Assembly (NCBI GenBank): GCA_029098225.1
Contig: JAQXNX010000004.1
Location: 18,267-82,266 of the forward strand
DNA length: 64,000 nucleotides
Source: Spirochaetales bacterium
Lineage (GTDB): Bacteria > Spirochaetota > Spirochaetia > Treponematales > Treponemataceae
Direction: 5' to 3'
Below the pieces are notes generated by a model. That model did no database searches. It saw nothing but the letters and a program-made list of their open reading frames with translations, and was not told where the DNA came from. Shown here piece by piece: positions 25,291-33,568 of the stretch; position 1 is the first letter of the stretch, and each line of letters starts with the position of its first letter. The translations under genes were made by a program, and so were the position numbers.

Positions 25291-27372
25291 ATGAGCAGAA
25301 AAAAGATGGCTCTTAGTATTCAGGTTTTAATTGGAACCATAGGTTCCATGCTGATTGCAGCAACCTTTTTAAGCATTTCTTTTATACTTTTAATGAAAAA
25401 GGTTATTAATAATTCCACTGTTAATTCTGTAAATCAAACTATGGAGACTCTTGATAAAGAAGTTACAGGTATCCTTGGTGAATATAATGATATTGTTGTA
25501 AATCTTTCTAATGGCATTACCTATCTTGAGCCTCGCGAAAAAATAATTGATATTGTAAATGGTATGGGAAAAGATTTGCCCGAAAATACCATGATTTATT
25601 TTGCAAGTTATGAACAGCTTTGGGAAGGCGGCTGTGTTTATACTAATATAGGATGGAATCCTCCAGCAGATTTTGATATTCAGTCACGTTTATGGCATAA
25701 AAATGCAATAGCTGACCAGACAAAAGTATGCTATACAGAACCTTATACTGATGCTAATACCGGAAAACTAAATATTACTTTAAGTTATCGCGTACTTGAT
25801 AAAGATGGAAAAGTCAGGGGAATTGCAGCTGCGGATATTGTTCTTGATGCATTAAGTGAATCTGTAAAGAATATTAAGCTATCTGAACACAGTAAGATTC
25901 ATATTATTACAAAAGATGGCTTTTATCTTACAAACGATGATTTTTCAGCAATTATGAATCTGAATTATTTTGATGAAGTTTCTTTCAGTACTATTTCTAA
26001 AAATACATATCTTGATGGATCATCAAAGGCATTTATTGAAGGAAAAGAATTTTATGGAGTTCATCCTATAGATAATACAGATTGGTTTATTGTAGTAGAA
26101 GGTCCGGTAACAGACTTTTCCGGCGACTTAATTAAAATGATAGGATATGTGCTTCTTGGGCTTGGTATTCTTGTTATTGTACTTCTTGTGATTGATTTTA
26201 TAGTTGCTAATCGTGTTTCTAAATGCTTTAAAGAAATGGCAAATGGGTGTGAACGTATTGCCCGCTGTGATTTTTCTAAAAAATATCCAGATTATTTTAC
26301 AAAGGAAGCATCTCTTCTTTCTAACGGATTTAATCTTTTTTCAGAAAGACTTCAGTATATGATCGGTACCTTGAGTAAATCCAGTTCAACTCTTGATATT
26401 GTTTCCGGAAATATGAAAGAAAGTGTAGCCTCAGTTTCTGATTCAATGACAACAATCCGTCATAGTATTAATAATGTTCAGGTTCAGGTAAAACGACAGT
26501 CTGACGGTTTTGAAGAAACTTCTTCTGTAATCAGAGATGTTGCAGAAAGTATTGCAAACGTAAGCGAAATGATTGATTCTCAGACAACTAATATCCGGGA
26601 GTCTTCTGCAGCTGTTGGAAAGCTTGTAAAGAGTATTGAGCAGATCAGCGGATCTATGGAAAGTATGGCAGAGTCATTTACTCAGCTAGATGTTGAATCA
26701 CAGAATGGAATGTCTAAACAGCAAAAAGTAAATGAACGTATTGTTTTAATAGATCAGCAGTCAAAAATGCTTCAGGAAGCAAATACAACTATTGCTTCAA
26801 TTGCATCTCAGACTAATCTTCTGGCTATGAATGCTGCAATTGAAGCTGCACATGCAGGGGAGGCTGGAAAAGGATTCGCAGTTGTTGCCGACGAAATTCG
26901 AAAGCTTTCTGAAACTTCTTCAAAGCAGTCAAAGACAATCGGTGAACAGCTAAAGAATATTCAGGATAGTATTGGAGAAATTGTAACTGCTTCAAAAGAA
27001 ACAAGCACAGCATTTTCTGGTGTTTCTTCAAGAATTATAGAAACTGATGCTCTTGTTCAGTCTGTTAGAAATTCTCTTGTAACTCAAAATGAAGATTCAA
27101 GAACTGTAATATCTTCTCTTTCTGTTATGGATAAAACAGCAGAAAATGTTCGTAACGCTTCTGTAACTATGGCTGAAGGAAGTCAGCATGTTCTTGAAGA
27201 AATGGAAAAATTAAGAAATTCTCTTGAAGACGTAAAGAAGAGTATGCTTGAAATGGCAGAGGTTGCTCAGGGCGTTGTAAAGAGCGGAATGAATCTTGAT
27301 AATTGTGTAGAAGAACTTGATACAAATGTATCTAAATTAGGTTCTGATGTTAGACAGTTTACTATAGCATAA
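25291..27372 (+). CDS. Methyl-accepting chemotaxis protein with Cache sensor domain
   Basis: 693 residues. A membrane helix at about 15-37 is followed by an extracellular Cache-type ligand domain (about 40-280, with [30 protein letters not shown] and [14 protein letters not shown]). A second helix ([19 protein letters not shown]) and a HAMP-like region lead into a long coiled coil with the conserved MCP tip ([38 protein letters not shown]). It signals to the CheA/CheW array to bias swimming. The start at 25291 has AGGGG upstream. A bidirectional terminator separates it from gltB. The ligand is unknown; Cache domains of this kind often bind amino acids. Confidence 0.9.
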   Translation: MSRKKMALSIQVLIGTIGSMLIAATFLSISFILLMKKVINNSTVNSVNQTMETLDKEVTGILGEYNDIVVNLSNGITYLEPREKIIDIVNGMGKDLPENTMIYFASYEQLWEGGCVYTNIGWNPPADFDIQSRLWHKNAIADQTKVCYTEPYTDANTGKLNITLSYRVLDKDGKVRGIAAADIVLDALSESVKNIKLSEHSKIHIITKDGFYLTNDDFSAIMNLNYFDEVSFSTISKNTYLDGSSKAFIEGKEFYGVHPIDNTDWFIVVEGPVTDFSGDLIKMIGYVLLGLGILVIVLLVIDFIVANRVSKCFKEMANGCERIARCDFSKKYPDYFTKEASLLSNGFNLFSERLQYMIGTLSKSSSTLDIVSGNMKESVASVSDSMTTIRHSINNVQVQVKRQSDGFEETSSVIRDVAESIANVSEMIDSQTTNIRESSAAVGKLVKSIEQISGSMESMAESFTQLDVESQNGMSKQQKVNERIVLIDQQSKMLQEANTTIASIASQTNLLAMNAAIEAAHAGEAGKGFAVVADEIRKLSETSSKQSKTIGEQLKNIQDSIGEIVTASKETSTAFSGVSSRIIETDALVQSVRNSLVTQNEDSRTVISSLSVMDKTAENVRNASVTMAEGSQHVLEEMEKLRNSLEDVKKSMLEMAEVAQGVVKSGMNLDNCVEELDTNVSKLGSDVRQFTIA

Positions 27373-27420
27373 TTTAATTGAATATTTATTAAGCGTTGCT
27401 TATACGGATGAGGGTTAAAA

Positions 27421-27466
27421 AAGTCACTCAAATTGAAGTGTTTTATTACTTCAATTTGAGTGGCTT
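27421..27466. terminator. Bidirectional intrinsic terminator between the MCP gene and gltB
   Basis: AAGTCACTCAAATTGAAGT pairs with ACTTCAATTTGAGTGGCTT (one G-U), flanked by A and T runs on either side. It can end both converging transcripts. Confidence 0.88.
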
Positions 27467-27472
27467 TTTGTT

Positions 27473-30400
27473 TTATGCAGTACACTTAAGGAATGCAGCA
27501 AGAACAGCCTGTTCGTGTTCTGTGCCGCTTTTTTCCTGGTCTGCAATTTCTTTCATAATTCTTAGATAATCATTAGGTATTATTTTCTTAAAATTATGTT
27601 TGCAAGAATCCCAGTCTTCAAGGATTGCCTTAGCGCGTTCGCTGCCGGTTTCTGCGGCATGCTGTTCGATAAGAGAGTGAAGGCGGACCTCGTCTGGAGA
27701 TACACCGGTGGTTGAGTAGTCCGAAGGACGTATCGAAACCACATCATTTTGTTTCAGCGTAGTCGTCTCATCATCAAGGGCATAAACCTTTACCAGCTCA
27801 TGGTTGAGCCGCTTATAGAGATCGTGATTTTCATCGAGAACGTAAGCTACGCCACCGCTCATTCCGGCACAGAGGTTTTTACCGGTGCTGCCGAGAATTA
27901 CTGCAGTTCCGCCTGTCATGTATTCAAGGCCGTGGTCACCACAGCCTTCTGCTACAACGGTTGCTCCGGAGTTACGTACACAGAAGCGCTCGCCTGCTAC
28001 ACCATTGATAAAGGCAGTTCCGGAGGTTGCGCCAAAGATGGCTACGTTACCAACAATGATATTGCTGTCTGCGGCGCCTTCGAAGCCGGCTGGCTTTTTG
28101 ATTACAAGCTTACCGCCGCTAAGCCCTTTTCCAAAGGCGTCATTTGCATCTCCGGTGAGGCGCAGGGTAAGTCCGCGCGGGATAAAGGCTCCAAAGCTCT
28201 GTCCTGCCCCGCCTACAAAGTTCACAACAAAGGTGTCGTCGGCAAGTGTGTTGCCGTAGCGCTTCTGGATTTCTGAGCCTAGAATTGTTCCTACCGTTCG
28301 GTCGGTAGATTGAATAGAGATTGCAGAATTCTCCGGGGCGTTGCGGGGTGTCCCCGCAGAAGGGGTAGCGAGCAACGTAGTGCGAGCGAGGGGAAGGCCT
28401 TCCCCTCCTGATACTTTTTCAAAAGCTTGCAGCAAAGTTTTACAATCTATTGTGTTTTGTAGCTTAAAATCAAAGAGAGAGCGGTTTTTCTTCCAGGCAT
28501 CACCGTCACCCCGACTGCTTGCTTGTGCCAGAACGCGGCTCATATCAACAAGGCCGGCACGTTTAAAGCCCTGCTTGTCTTTGAGTTTAAGCAAATCAGT
28601 TCGGCCGCAGAGTTCTTCAACTGAGTGTACTCCAAGCTTTGCCATAAGCTCGCGCATTTCCTGGGCAATGAACTTCATAAAGTTTTCAACATACTCAGGC
28701 TTTCCCGGGAACTTTGCACGGAGTTTTTCGTTCTGAGTTGCAACTCCGAAAGGACAGGTATCCAGCTGGCAGACGCGCATCATAGAACAGCCCATTGCAA
28801 TAAGAGGAGCGGTTGCAAAACCAAACTCTTCTGCGCCAAGCAATGCTGCAATTGTAACGTCCCTACCGCTCATTAGTTTACCGTCGGTCTCAATTACTAC
28901 ACGGCCACGAAGTCCGTTCTGAATCAGAGTCTGGTGAGTCTCGGCTAAGCCAAGCTCCCAGGGAAGTCCCGCATGATGAATCGAACTGATTGGTGCTGCA
29001 CCGGTACCACCGTCATGTCCGGAAATCAAAATGACCTGGGCACCGGCCTTTGCAACACCGGCTGCAATTGTGCCGACGCCTGCTTCACTTACAAGCTTTA
29101 CTGAGATGCGGGCTGCACGGTTCGCATTTTTCAAATCGTAAATCAGCTGGGCCAGGTCTTCAATTGAATAAATATCATGATGTGGTGGTGGCGAAATGAG
29201 GGCTACACCAGGAGTTGCGTAACGTGTCTTTGCAATCCAAGGGTAAACCTTTTTGCCAGGTAAATGGCCGCCTTCGCCAGGCTTTGCACCCTGGGCCATC
29301 TTAATCTGAATCTCTTTAGCACTGAGCAGATATTCTTCTGTTACACCAAAGCGGCCGCTGGCAACCTGCTTGATTGCAGAGTTGTATTCGGTTCCCAAGC
29401 GCTCAGGCTTTTCACCGCCTTCTCCGGAGTTTGATTTACCGTGCAGGTGATTCATTGCGGCTGCCATGCACTTATGGGCTTCTTCAGAAATTGAACCGTA
29501 AGACATGGCTCCGGTTTTGAAGCGCTGAACAATCGACTCTACAGGCTCTACTTCTTCGAGAGGGATTCCACCGTCTGCAGGGAAGTTGAAATCCAGCATA
29601 GCACGCAGAGTATGAGGGTGGCTATTATCATTAACTAACGCAGTGTATTCCTTAAAGCGGGCGTAGTCGCCGTTGCGGGTTGCCTGCTGCAGAGCCACTA
29701 TTGTTTCAGGATTATAAAGATGACTTTCTGCCTGAGGACCGCGGCGGAACTTGTGCTTGCCAACAGAATCGAGGTGCTGGTTTACTGTGAGGCCGGCCGG
29801 GTCAAAGCCCTGGTCGTGATGGTAGCGGACATCCTCTTCAATTTCCTTGAGGCCAATACCGCCAACGCGGCTTACTGTATTTGTAAAATATTTTTCGATT
29901 ACATCTTGGGCAATTCCAACTGCTTCGAAAATCTGGGCAGACTGATAAGACTGAATTGTTGAGATACCCATCTTTGCGGCAATCTTTACAATGCCGTTAA
30001 TAACAGCCTTGTTGTAATCGTCGATTGCTGTGTGATAATCCTTGTCCAGAATCTTCTGGTCGATAAGCTCGGCAATTGCTTCGTGAGCAAGGTAAGGATT
30101 GATTGCACGCGCACCGTAGCCAAGACACATTGCAGCCTGATGTACGTCGCGAACCTCGGCAGTTTCAAGAATGATTGAAACGGCAGTGCGCTTCTTTGTA
30201 CGGATCAGGTACTGTTCAATGGCTGAGGTTGCAAGAATTGCAGGAATGGCTGCGTGATTTTCATCTACGCCGCGGTCAGTGAGTATGATGATGTTGTAGC
30301 CTTCGGCATAGGCGGCGTCGATTTCGGCAAAGAGTTTGTCGAGGGCAGCGGCCAGATCCTGTTCAAACAAAATCGAAATTGTCTTTGCCTTGAGCCCCGG

Positions 30401-32275
30401 TTGATTGAGGGCGGCAATTTTTATGAGGTCTGTACCTGTAAGAATCGGATTATTTATTTCAAGCACACGGCAGTTGCGGGCTTGTGGCTGCAGAAGGTTT
30501 CCGTCCTTACCAACATAAACGGTTGTGTCTGTAACGATTTTTTCGCGCAGACTGTCGATTGGCGGATTTGTTACCTGGGCAAAGAGCTGCTTGAAATATG
30601 AGAAGAGGCTCGGATGCTTTTCGCTCATAACGGCAAGTGGAGTGTCCACACCCATAGAGGCAGTAGGTTCAACACCGTTGCGGGCCATCGGAAGAATCAT
30701 CTCGTTTACATCTTCGTAGTTCCAGCCAAAAGCGCGGTAAAGAATATTGCGCTCGTCCAATGTATGAACCGGGATTTTTTTGTTAGGGATTTTAAGGTCG
30801 GCAAGATGAAGAAGATTCATATCCAGCCACTCTCCGTATGGATAAAGCGAAGCATACTGATTTTTGCATTCTTCATCACTGATAATCTTTTTCTGAAGAG
30901 TATCAACAAGAAGTATGCGGCCCGGCTGCAGGCGGGATTTGATTTTGATGTTTTCTTCAGGAATGTCAAGAACGCCGACTTCCGAACTCAAAATCAGCAT
31001 GCCATCTTTTGTGATGTAGTAGCGGCTTGGGCGGAGTCCGTTACGGTCAAGGGTTGCGCCAAGAATATCACCGTCGCTGAAAAGAATTGCGGCAGGACCA
31101 TCCCAGCTTTCCATCATGGTGGCCCAGTAGTGATAGAAATCCTTTTTGTTCTGTGGCATATTGTCGTCATGCTTCCAGGGCTCAGGTATACAGGTCATAA
31201 CTGCAAGAGGAAGAGGCATGCCGTTCATCAAAAGGAACTCAAGGGTATTGTCCAGCATTGCAGAGTCGGAACCTGTCGTGTCTACAGCCGGCAGAATTTT
31301 CTGCATCTGAGCTTTATCGAGTTTGCTTGAACTAACAGTTTCTTCGCGGGCCAGCATGCGGTCTACGTTTCCGCGGATAGTATTGATTTCGCCGTTGTGG
31401 GCTATGAAGCGGTTCGGGTGAGCTCGCTGCCAGCTAGGCTGAGTATTTGTAGAAAAGCGCGAGTGCACAATCGCAAGGGCCGACTGGTATTCCGGCGACT
31501 GCAGGTCATCGTAGAAAGTGCGGAGCTCGTGAACCAGGAACATTCCCTTGTAAACGATGGTGCGGGAACTGAGGGAGCAGACGTAGGTTTTAGGTGATGA
31601 GGGGGAAGTCTCCCCCTCGCTGCAAACGCCTGCGGCGTTTTCCGCTACCCCCTCTGCGGGGGCACCCCGCAACGCCCCGTTTTCAAAAAGACGTCTCACA
31701 ATATAAAGCCTGCGGTCAAAATCAAGCCCCGTCTCACAGTCGGCAGGCTTTTCTACAAAGCCCTGCCAGATCTGAGGCATGCAGTCGCGGGCCTTTTTAC
31801 CAAGAACGTCTGCATTCACAGGAACCTTACGCCAGCCCAGAAATTTTAGACCCTCGGCAGCACAGCATTTTTCGAAGCGGACTTTTTCAGACTCACAAAT
31901 GGTGGTTGACCCTGTCGAAACCACATCACACGGAAAAAAGAACTGGCCGATTCCGTACTCACGTTCCTCAAGCTTGCCAACCAGGTCAGCCGTTGCCTTC
32001 TTAAAAAATTCGTGGCTTATCTGAACAAGGATTCCTACACCGTCTCCGGTTTCGCCGCTGGCATCTTTTCCGGCACGGTGCTCCAGTTTTTCAACAATGC
32101 TGAGAGCATTATCAACAATTTTATGTGATTTACTTCCATCAATATTTACAACTGCACCAATACCACAGTTGTCGTGCTCAAAAGAAGGTTCGTAAAGTGT
32201 CCGACGTTCGCTTCGCCTACTTAGCGAGTTTTTCTGCGCAAAACTCGTTTTACAATGCAGTTCATCTAATTTCAT
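27473..32275 (-). CDS. gltB: Glutamate synthase (GOGAT) large subunit
   Basis: 1600 residues; about 1500 is usual. The glutaminase nucleophile is Cys37 in SFEHDNCGIGAV, so residues 1-36 are a propeptide. Then come the central domain, the FMN-binding synthase domain (LISGHDGGTGAAPISSIHHA; CQLDTCPFGVATQ region for the iron-sulfur cluster) and the C-terminal beta-helix (GDHGLEYMTGGTAVILGSTG). It makes glutamate from 2-oxoglutarate and glutamine ammonia. Extra length comes from five in-frame repeat insertions: residues about 9-23 (in the propeptide), 117-124, 199-225, 1289-1314 and 1511-1523. The RBS AAGGAAAAGGAA precedes ATG at 32275, and the leader has two hexaloop terminators. Confidence 0.94.
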   Translation of the reverse strand: MKLDELHCKTSFAQKNSLSRRSERRTLYEPSFEHDNCGIGAVVNIDGSKSHKIVDNALSIVEKLEHRAGKDASGETGDGVGILVQISHEFFKKATADLVGKLEEREYGIGQFFFPCDVVSTGSTTICESEKVRFEKCCAAEGLKFLGWRKVPVNADVLGKKARDCMPQIWQGFVEKPADCETGLDFDRRLYIVRRLFENGALRGAPAEGVAENAAGVCSEGETSPSSPKTYVCSLSSRTIVYKGMFLVHELRTFYDDLQSPEYQSALAIVHSRFSTNTQPSWQRAHPNRFIAHNGEINTIRGNVDRMLAREETVSSSKLDKAQMQKILPAVDTTGSDSAMLDNTLEFLLMNGMPLPLAVMTCIPEPWKHDDNMPQNKKDFYHYWATMMESWDGPAAILFSDGDILGATLDRNGLRPSRYYITKDGMLILSSEVGVLDIPEENIKIKSRLQPGRILLVDTLQKKIISDEECKNQYASLYPYGEWLDMNLLHLADLKIPNKKIPVHTLDERNILYRAFGWNYEDVNEMILPMARNGVEPTASMGVDTPLAVMSEKHPSLFSYFKQLFAQVTNPPIDSLREKIVTDTTVYVGKDGNLLQPQARNCRVLEINNPILTGTDLIKIAALNQPGLKAKTISILFEQDLAAALDKLFAEIDAAYAEGYNIIILTDRGVDENHAAIPAILATSAIEQYLIRTKKRTAVSIILETAEVRDVHQAAMCLGYGARAINPYLAHEAIAELIDQKILDKDYHTAIDDYNKAVINGIVKIAAKMGISTIQSYQSAQIFEAVGIAQDVIEKYFTNTVSRVGGIGLKEIEEDVRYHHDQGFDPAGLTVNQHLDSVGKHKFRRGPQAESHLYNPETIVALQQATRNGDYARFKEYTALVNDNSHPHTLRAMLDFNFPADGGIPLEEVEPVESIVQRFKTGAMSYGSISEEAHKCMAAAMNHLHGKSNSGEGGEKPERLGTEYNSAIKQVASGRFGVTEEYLLSAKEIQIKMAQGAKPGEGGHLPGKKVYPWIAKTRYATPGVALISPPPHHDIYSIEDLAQLIYDLKNANRAARISVKLVSEAGVGTIAAGVAKAGAQVILISGHDGGTGAAPISSIHHAGLPWELGLAETHQTLIQNGLRGRVVIETDGKLMSGRDVTIAALLGAEEFGFATAPLIAMGCSMMRVCQLDTCPFGVATQNEKLRAKFPGKPEYVENFMKFIAQEMRELMAKLGVHSVEELCGRTDLLKLKDKQGFKRAGLVDMSRVLAQASSRGDGDAWKKNRSLFDFKLQNTIDCKTLLQAFEKVSGGEGLPLARTTLLATPSAGTPRNAPENSAISIQSTDRTVGTILGSEIQKRYGNTLADDTFVVNFVGGAGQSFGAFIPRGLTLRLTGDANDAFGKGLSGGKLVIKKPAGFEGAADSNIIVGNVAIFGATSGTAFINGVAGERFCVRNSGATVVAEGCGDHGLEYMTGGTAVILGSTGKNLCAGMSGGVAYVLDENHDLYKRLNHELVKVYALDDETTTLKQNDVVSIRPSDYSTTGVSPDEVRLHSLIEQHAAETGSERAKAILEDWDSCKHNFKKIIPNDYLRIMKEIADQEKSGTEHEQAVLAAFLKCTA
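27708..27743. repeat. Short palindrome (GTGGTTGAG ... CGAAACCAC), in frame in gltB
   Basis: GTGGTTGAGTAGTCCGAAGG followed by ACGTATCGAAACCAC. It is translated near residue 1515 as VVSIRPSDYSTTGVS. A shorter form lies at 31902-31924, and similar palindromes are dispersed in many genomes. Confidence 0.65.
28333..28409 (+). repeat. GC-rich palindromic element, in frame in gltB (C-terminal copy)
   Basis: CCGGGGCGTTGCGGGGTGTC at one end and GAGGGGAAGGCCTTCCCCTC at the other. It is translated in GltB as GGEGLPLARTTLLATPSAGT then PRNAP: antisense orientation, very close to the asnB copy. Confidence 0.8.
31599..31679 (-). repeat. GC-rich palindromic element, in frame in gltB (N-terminal copy)
   Basis: GAGGGGGAAGTCTCCCCCTC at one end and GGGGGCACCCCGCAACGCCC at the other. 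It is translated as NGALRGAPAEGVAENAAGVC and then SEGETSPS: sense orientation, as in carA and carB. Confidence 0.8.
31902..31924. repeat. Short palindrome (GTGGTTGA ... TCGAAACCAC), in frame in gltB
   Basis: The outer arms GTGGTT and AACCAC flank GACCCTGTCGA. Translated as VVSTGSTT near residue 120. Same family as 27708-27743. Confidence 0.6.
32205..32247 (-). repeat. Palindromic repeat, in frame in the gltB propeptide
   Basis: CGTTCGCTTCGCCTACTTAG followed by CGAGTTTTTCTGCG and CAAAACTCG. It matches the repeat between the duplicated and real pyrG starts (16940-16986). It codes for residues about 9-23, before catalytic Cys37, a part expected to be cleaved off. Confidence 0.65.
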
Positions 32276-32290
32276 TTTCCTTTTCCTTAT

Positions 32291-32345
32291 AAAAAAAGCC
32301 GCAGATACAAACGTAATAAACGTAGGTTCTGCGGCTTCTTTGCCG
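32291..32345 (-). terminator. Second ANTAR-type hexaloop/terminator in the gltB leader
   Basis: On the minus strand: CGGC-AAAGAA-GCCG (32345-32332), a hexaloop with A1 and G4. The terminator AAGCCGCAGA (32337-32328) pairs perfectly with TCTGCGGCTT (32305-32296), followed by a T run to 32291. It lies about 80 bases downstream of the first. Confidence 0.8.
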
Positions 32346-32367
32346 TCTTTGAGAATATATTTTAAAA

Positions 32368-32427
32368 AACAAAAAGGCCGTAGATAAAATTTCTTTAATA
32401 AGAAATTTTGTCTGCGACCTCTTTGTC
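32368..32427 (-). terminator. First ANTAR-type hexaloop/terminator in the gltB leader
   Basis: On the minus strand: GAC-AAAGAG-GTC (32427-32416), a short stem with an A1/G4 hexaloop. The terminator arms 32420-32400 and 32395-32375 pair over 21 bases with few mismatches and end in a T run. Confidence 0.78.
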
Positions 32428-32438
32428 TTTATTTATTA

Positions 32439-32467
32439 ATATTACAAAAATGAAATAATAGTGTCAA
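32439..32467 (-). promoter_or_regulatory. Promoter of gltB
   Basis: On the minus strand: TTGACA (32467-32462), a 17-base spacer and TAATAT (32444-32439). It is divergent from the pheA promoter; the two -35 boxes are 26 bases apart. Confidence 0.82.
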
Positions 32468-32493
32468 GAAAAAAATAAAATTGTATGTTCTTA

Positions 32494-32522
32494 TTGACAG
32501 AAACGTATAAATATATTATTTT
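32494..32522 (+). promoter_or_regulatory. Probable promoter of the pheA operon
   Basis: TTGACA (32494-32499), a 17-base spacer and TATTTT (32517-32522, imperfect). The predicted start lies close to the leader-peptide ATG at 32530, so the message may have almost no 5' leader before it. Confidence 0.6.
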
Positions 32523-32529
32523 GAGATTA

Positions 32530-32622
32530 ATGATTTTTGGAATTTCTTTTTTTACATTTTCATTCTTCTCATTTTTTGCTTTCTGGTTTTGGGGCAAAGA
32601 TAGAGCTGTGCGGAATGAATAG
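32530..32622 (+). CDS. pheL: Phenylalanine-rich leader peptide of the pheA attenuator
   Basis: A 30-codon ORF whose residues 3-20 contain ten Phe and, near the end, two Trp at positions 19 and 21 (it begins MIFGISFFTFSFFSFF). Ten Phe in 30 residues, immediately upstream of prephenate dehydratase and a DAHP synthase, is the hallmark of a translation-coupled attenuator. The sequence coding residues 23-25 (32596-32604) can pair with the terminator 5' region (32654-32662). There is only a weak RBS (GAG, 4 bases before ATG), consistent with a very short leader. Confidence 0.8.
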   Translation: MIFGISFFTFSFFSFFAFWFWGKDRAVRNE

Positions 32623-32640
32623 AATGTAAAAAATTGCTTA

Positions 32641-32685
32641 TAGAAAAAGCGGTTCTATCTTTCCGGGTAGAGCCGCTTTTTTTTT
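32641..32685 (+). terminator. Phe attenuator terminator with competing antiterminator
   Basis: GCGGTTCTAT (32649-32658) pairs with GTAGAGCCGC (32667-32676), with extra A/T pairs outside, followed by nine T residues. AAAGATAGA at 32596-32604, inside the leader ORF, is perfectly complementary to TCTATCTTT at 32654-32662, giving a competing antiterminator when the ribosome stalls at Phe codons. A third pairing, TTTGC (about 32577) with GCAAA (about 32594), could free the terminator. Confidence 0.8.
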
Positions 32686-32763
32686 GAGCACTTTTTTTAC
32701 GAAGTAAAAAAATACGTGAATCAAATAATGGCGTTTTCGACATTGTTTAATTTTGGAGGTGTT

Positions 32764-33567
32764 ATGAAAATAGCGTATAGTGGAATTGAAGGAGCTTTTG
32801 CATATATAGCTGCAAAAAGAATTTTTCCAGATGAAGAGTTAATTTCTTATGGAGATTTTCATTCTGCTTATGTGGCAGTTGAAAATAAGGATTGCGATTA
32901 TGCTATTCTCCCTATAGAAAATAGTTATGCCGGCGAAGTTGCTCAAGTTAATGATTTAATGTTTCAGGGAAATTTATTTTTGAATGGAGTTTATACATTA
33001 AATGTTCAGCAAAATCTTCTTGGTGTAAAAGGAACAGATATAGAGAATATTAAACAGGTTATAAGTCATCCACAGGCACTTGAACAAAGTGCAGATTTTT
33101 TAAGAAAATATAATATGCAGACAATAGAAGCTGTAAATACTGCGCGGGCTGCTAAGCAGGTTGCAGAGCTTGGTGATAAAACTGTTGCAGCTATTGCAAG
33201 CAAAGAAACTGCTGAATTATACGGACTTGAGATTTTAGCTGAAGGAATAAATGAAAAACTGGATAATTCAACAAGATTTGCCATTCTTTCGCGTGATGGA
33301 GAAAAAAGATTTTCAGATAAAGAAAAAACTGTTGTAATTATGTTTACTGTAAAAAATGAAGCCGGTGCGCTTGTAAAAGTATTAAATAAACTTGGTGAGT
33401 TTGGTTTTAATATGAGCGTAATTCGAAGCAGACCTCTTCATGGACTTGCCTGGTCATATTATTTTTATATAGAAGCAGAAGGTGAATACGGAACTGCAGA
33501 ATGGAATCAGATGATTTTAGAAATGCGGTATAGATGCGATAAATTAAAAATTTTAGGGAGATTTTAA
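32764..33567 (+). CDS. pheA: Prephenate dehydratase
   Basis: 267 residues, the monofunctional form with no chorismate mutase domain. The catalytic domain opens KIAYSGIEGAFAYIAAKRIF and has the key Thr-Arg-Phe motif in DNSTRFAILSRDG. The C-terminal ACT domain has EAGALVKVLNKLGEFGFNMS and IRSRPLHGLAWSYYFYIE, the region that binds Phe for feedback inhibition. It converts prephenate to phenylpyruvate. The start at 32764 has GGAGG 5 bases upstream. It is controlled by the Phe-rich leader peptide and attenuator, and lies 1 base before the DAHP synthase gene. Confidence 0.92.
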   Translation: MKIAYSGIEGAFAYIAAKRIFPDEELISYGDFHSAYVAVENKDCDYAILPIENSYAGEVAQVNDLMFQGNLFLNGVYTLNVQQNLLGVKGTDIENIKQVISHPQALEQSADFLRKYNMQTIEAVNTARAAKQVAELGDKTVAAIASKETAELYGLEILAEGINEKLDNSTRFAILSRDGEKRFSDKEKTVVIMFTVKNEAGALVKVLNKLGEFGFNMSVIRSRPLHGLAWSYYFYIEAEGEYGTAEWNQMILEMRYRCDKLKILGRF

Positions 33568-33568
33568 T

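Noticed and set aside
30614..31330. Long plus-strand open frames inside gltB (also in frdA and asnB regions)
   Set aside because: They mirror the coding strand of conserved enzymes, have no RBS and no homology-like motifs.
32596..32662. pheA leader as another ANTAR site
   Set aside because: The candidate loop AAAGCGG near 32646 has seven bases, and the Phe-rich ORF with its complementary segments accounts for the terminator.
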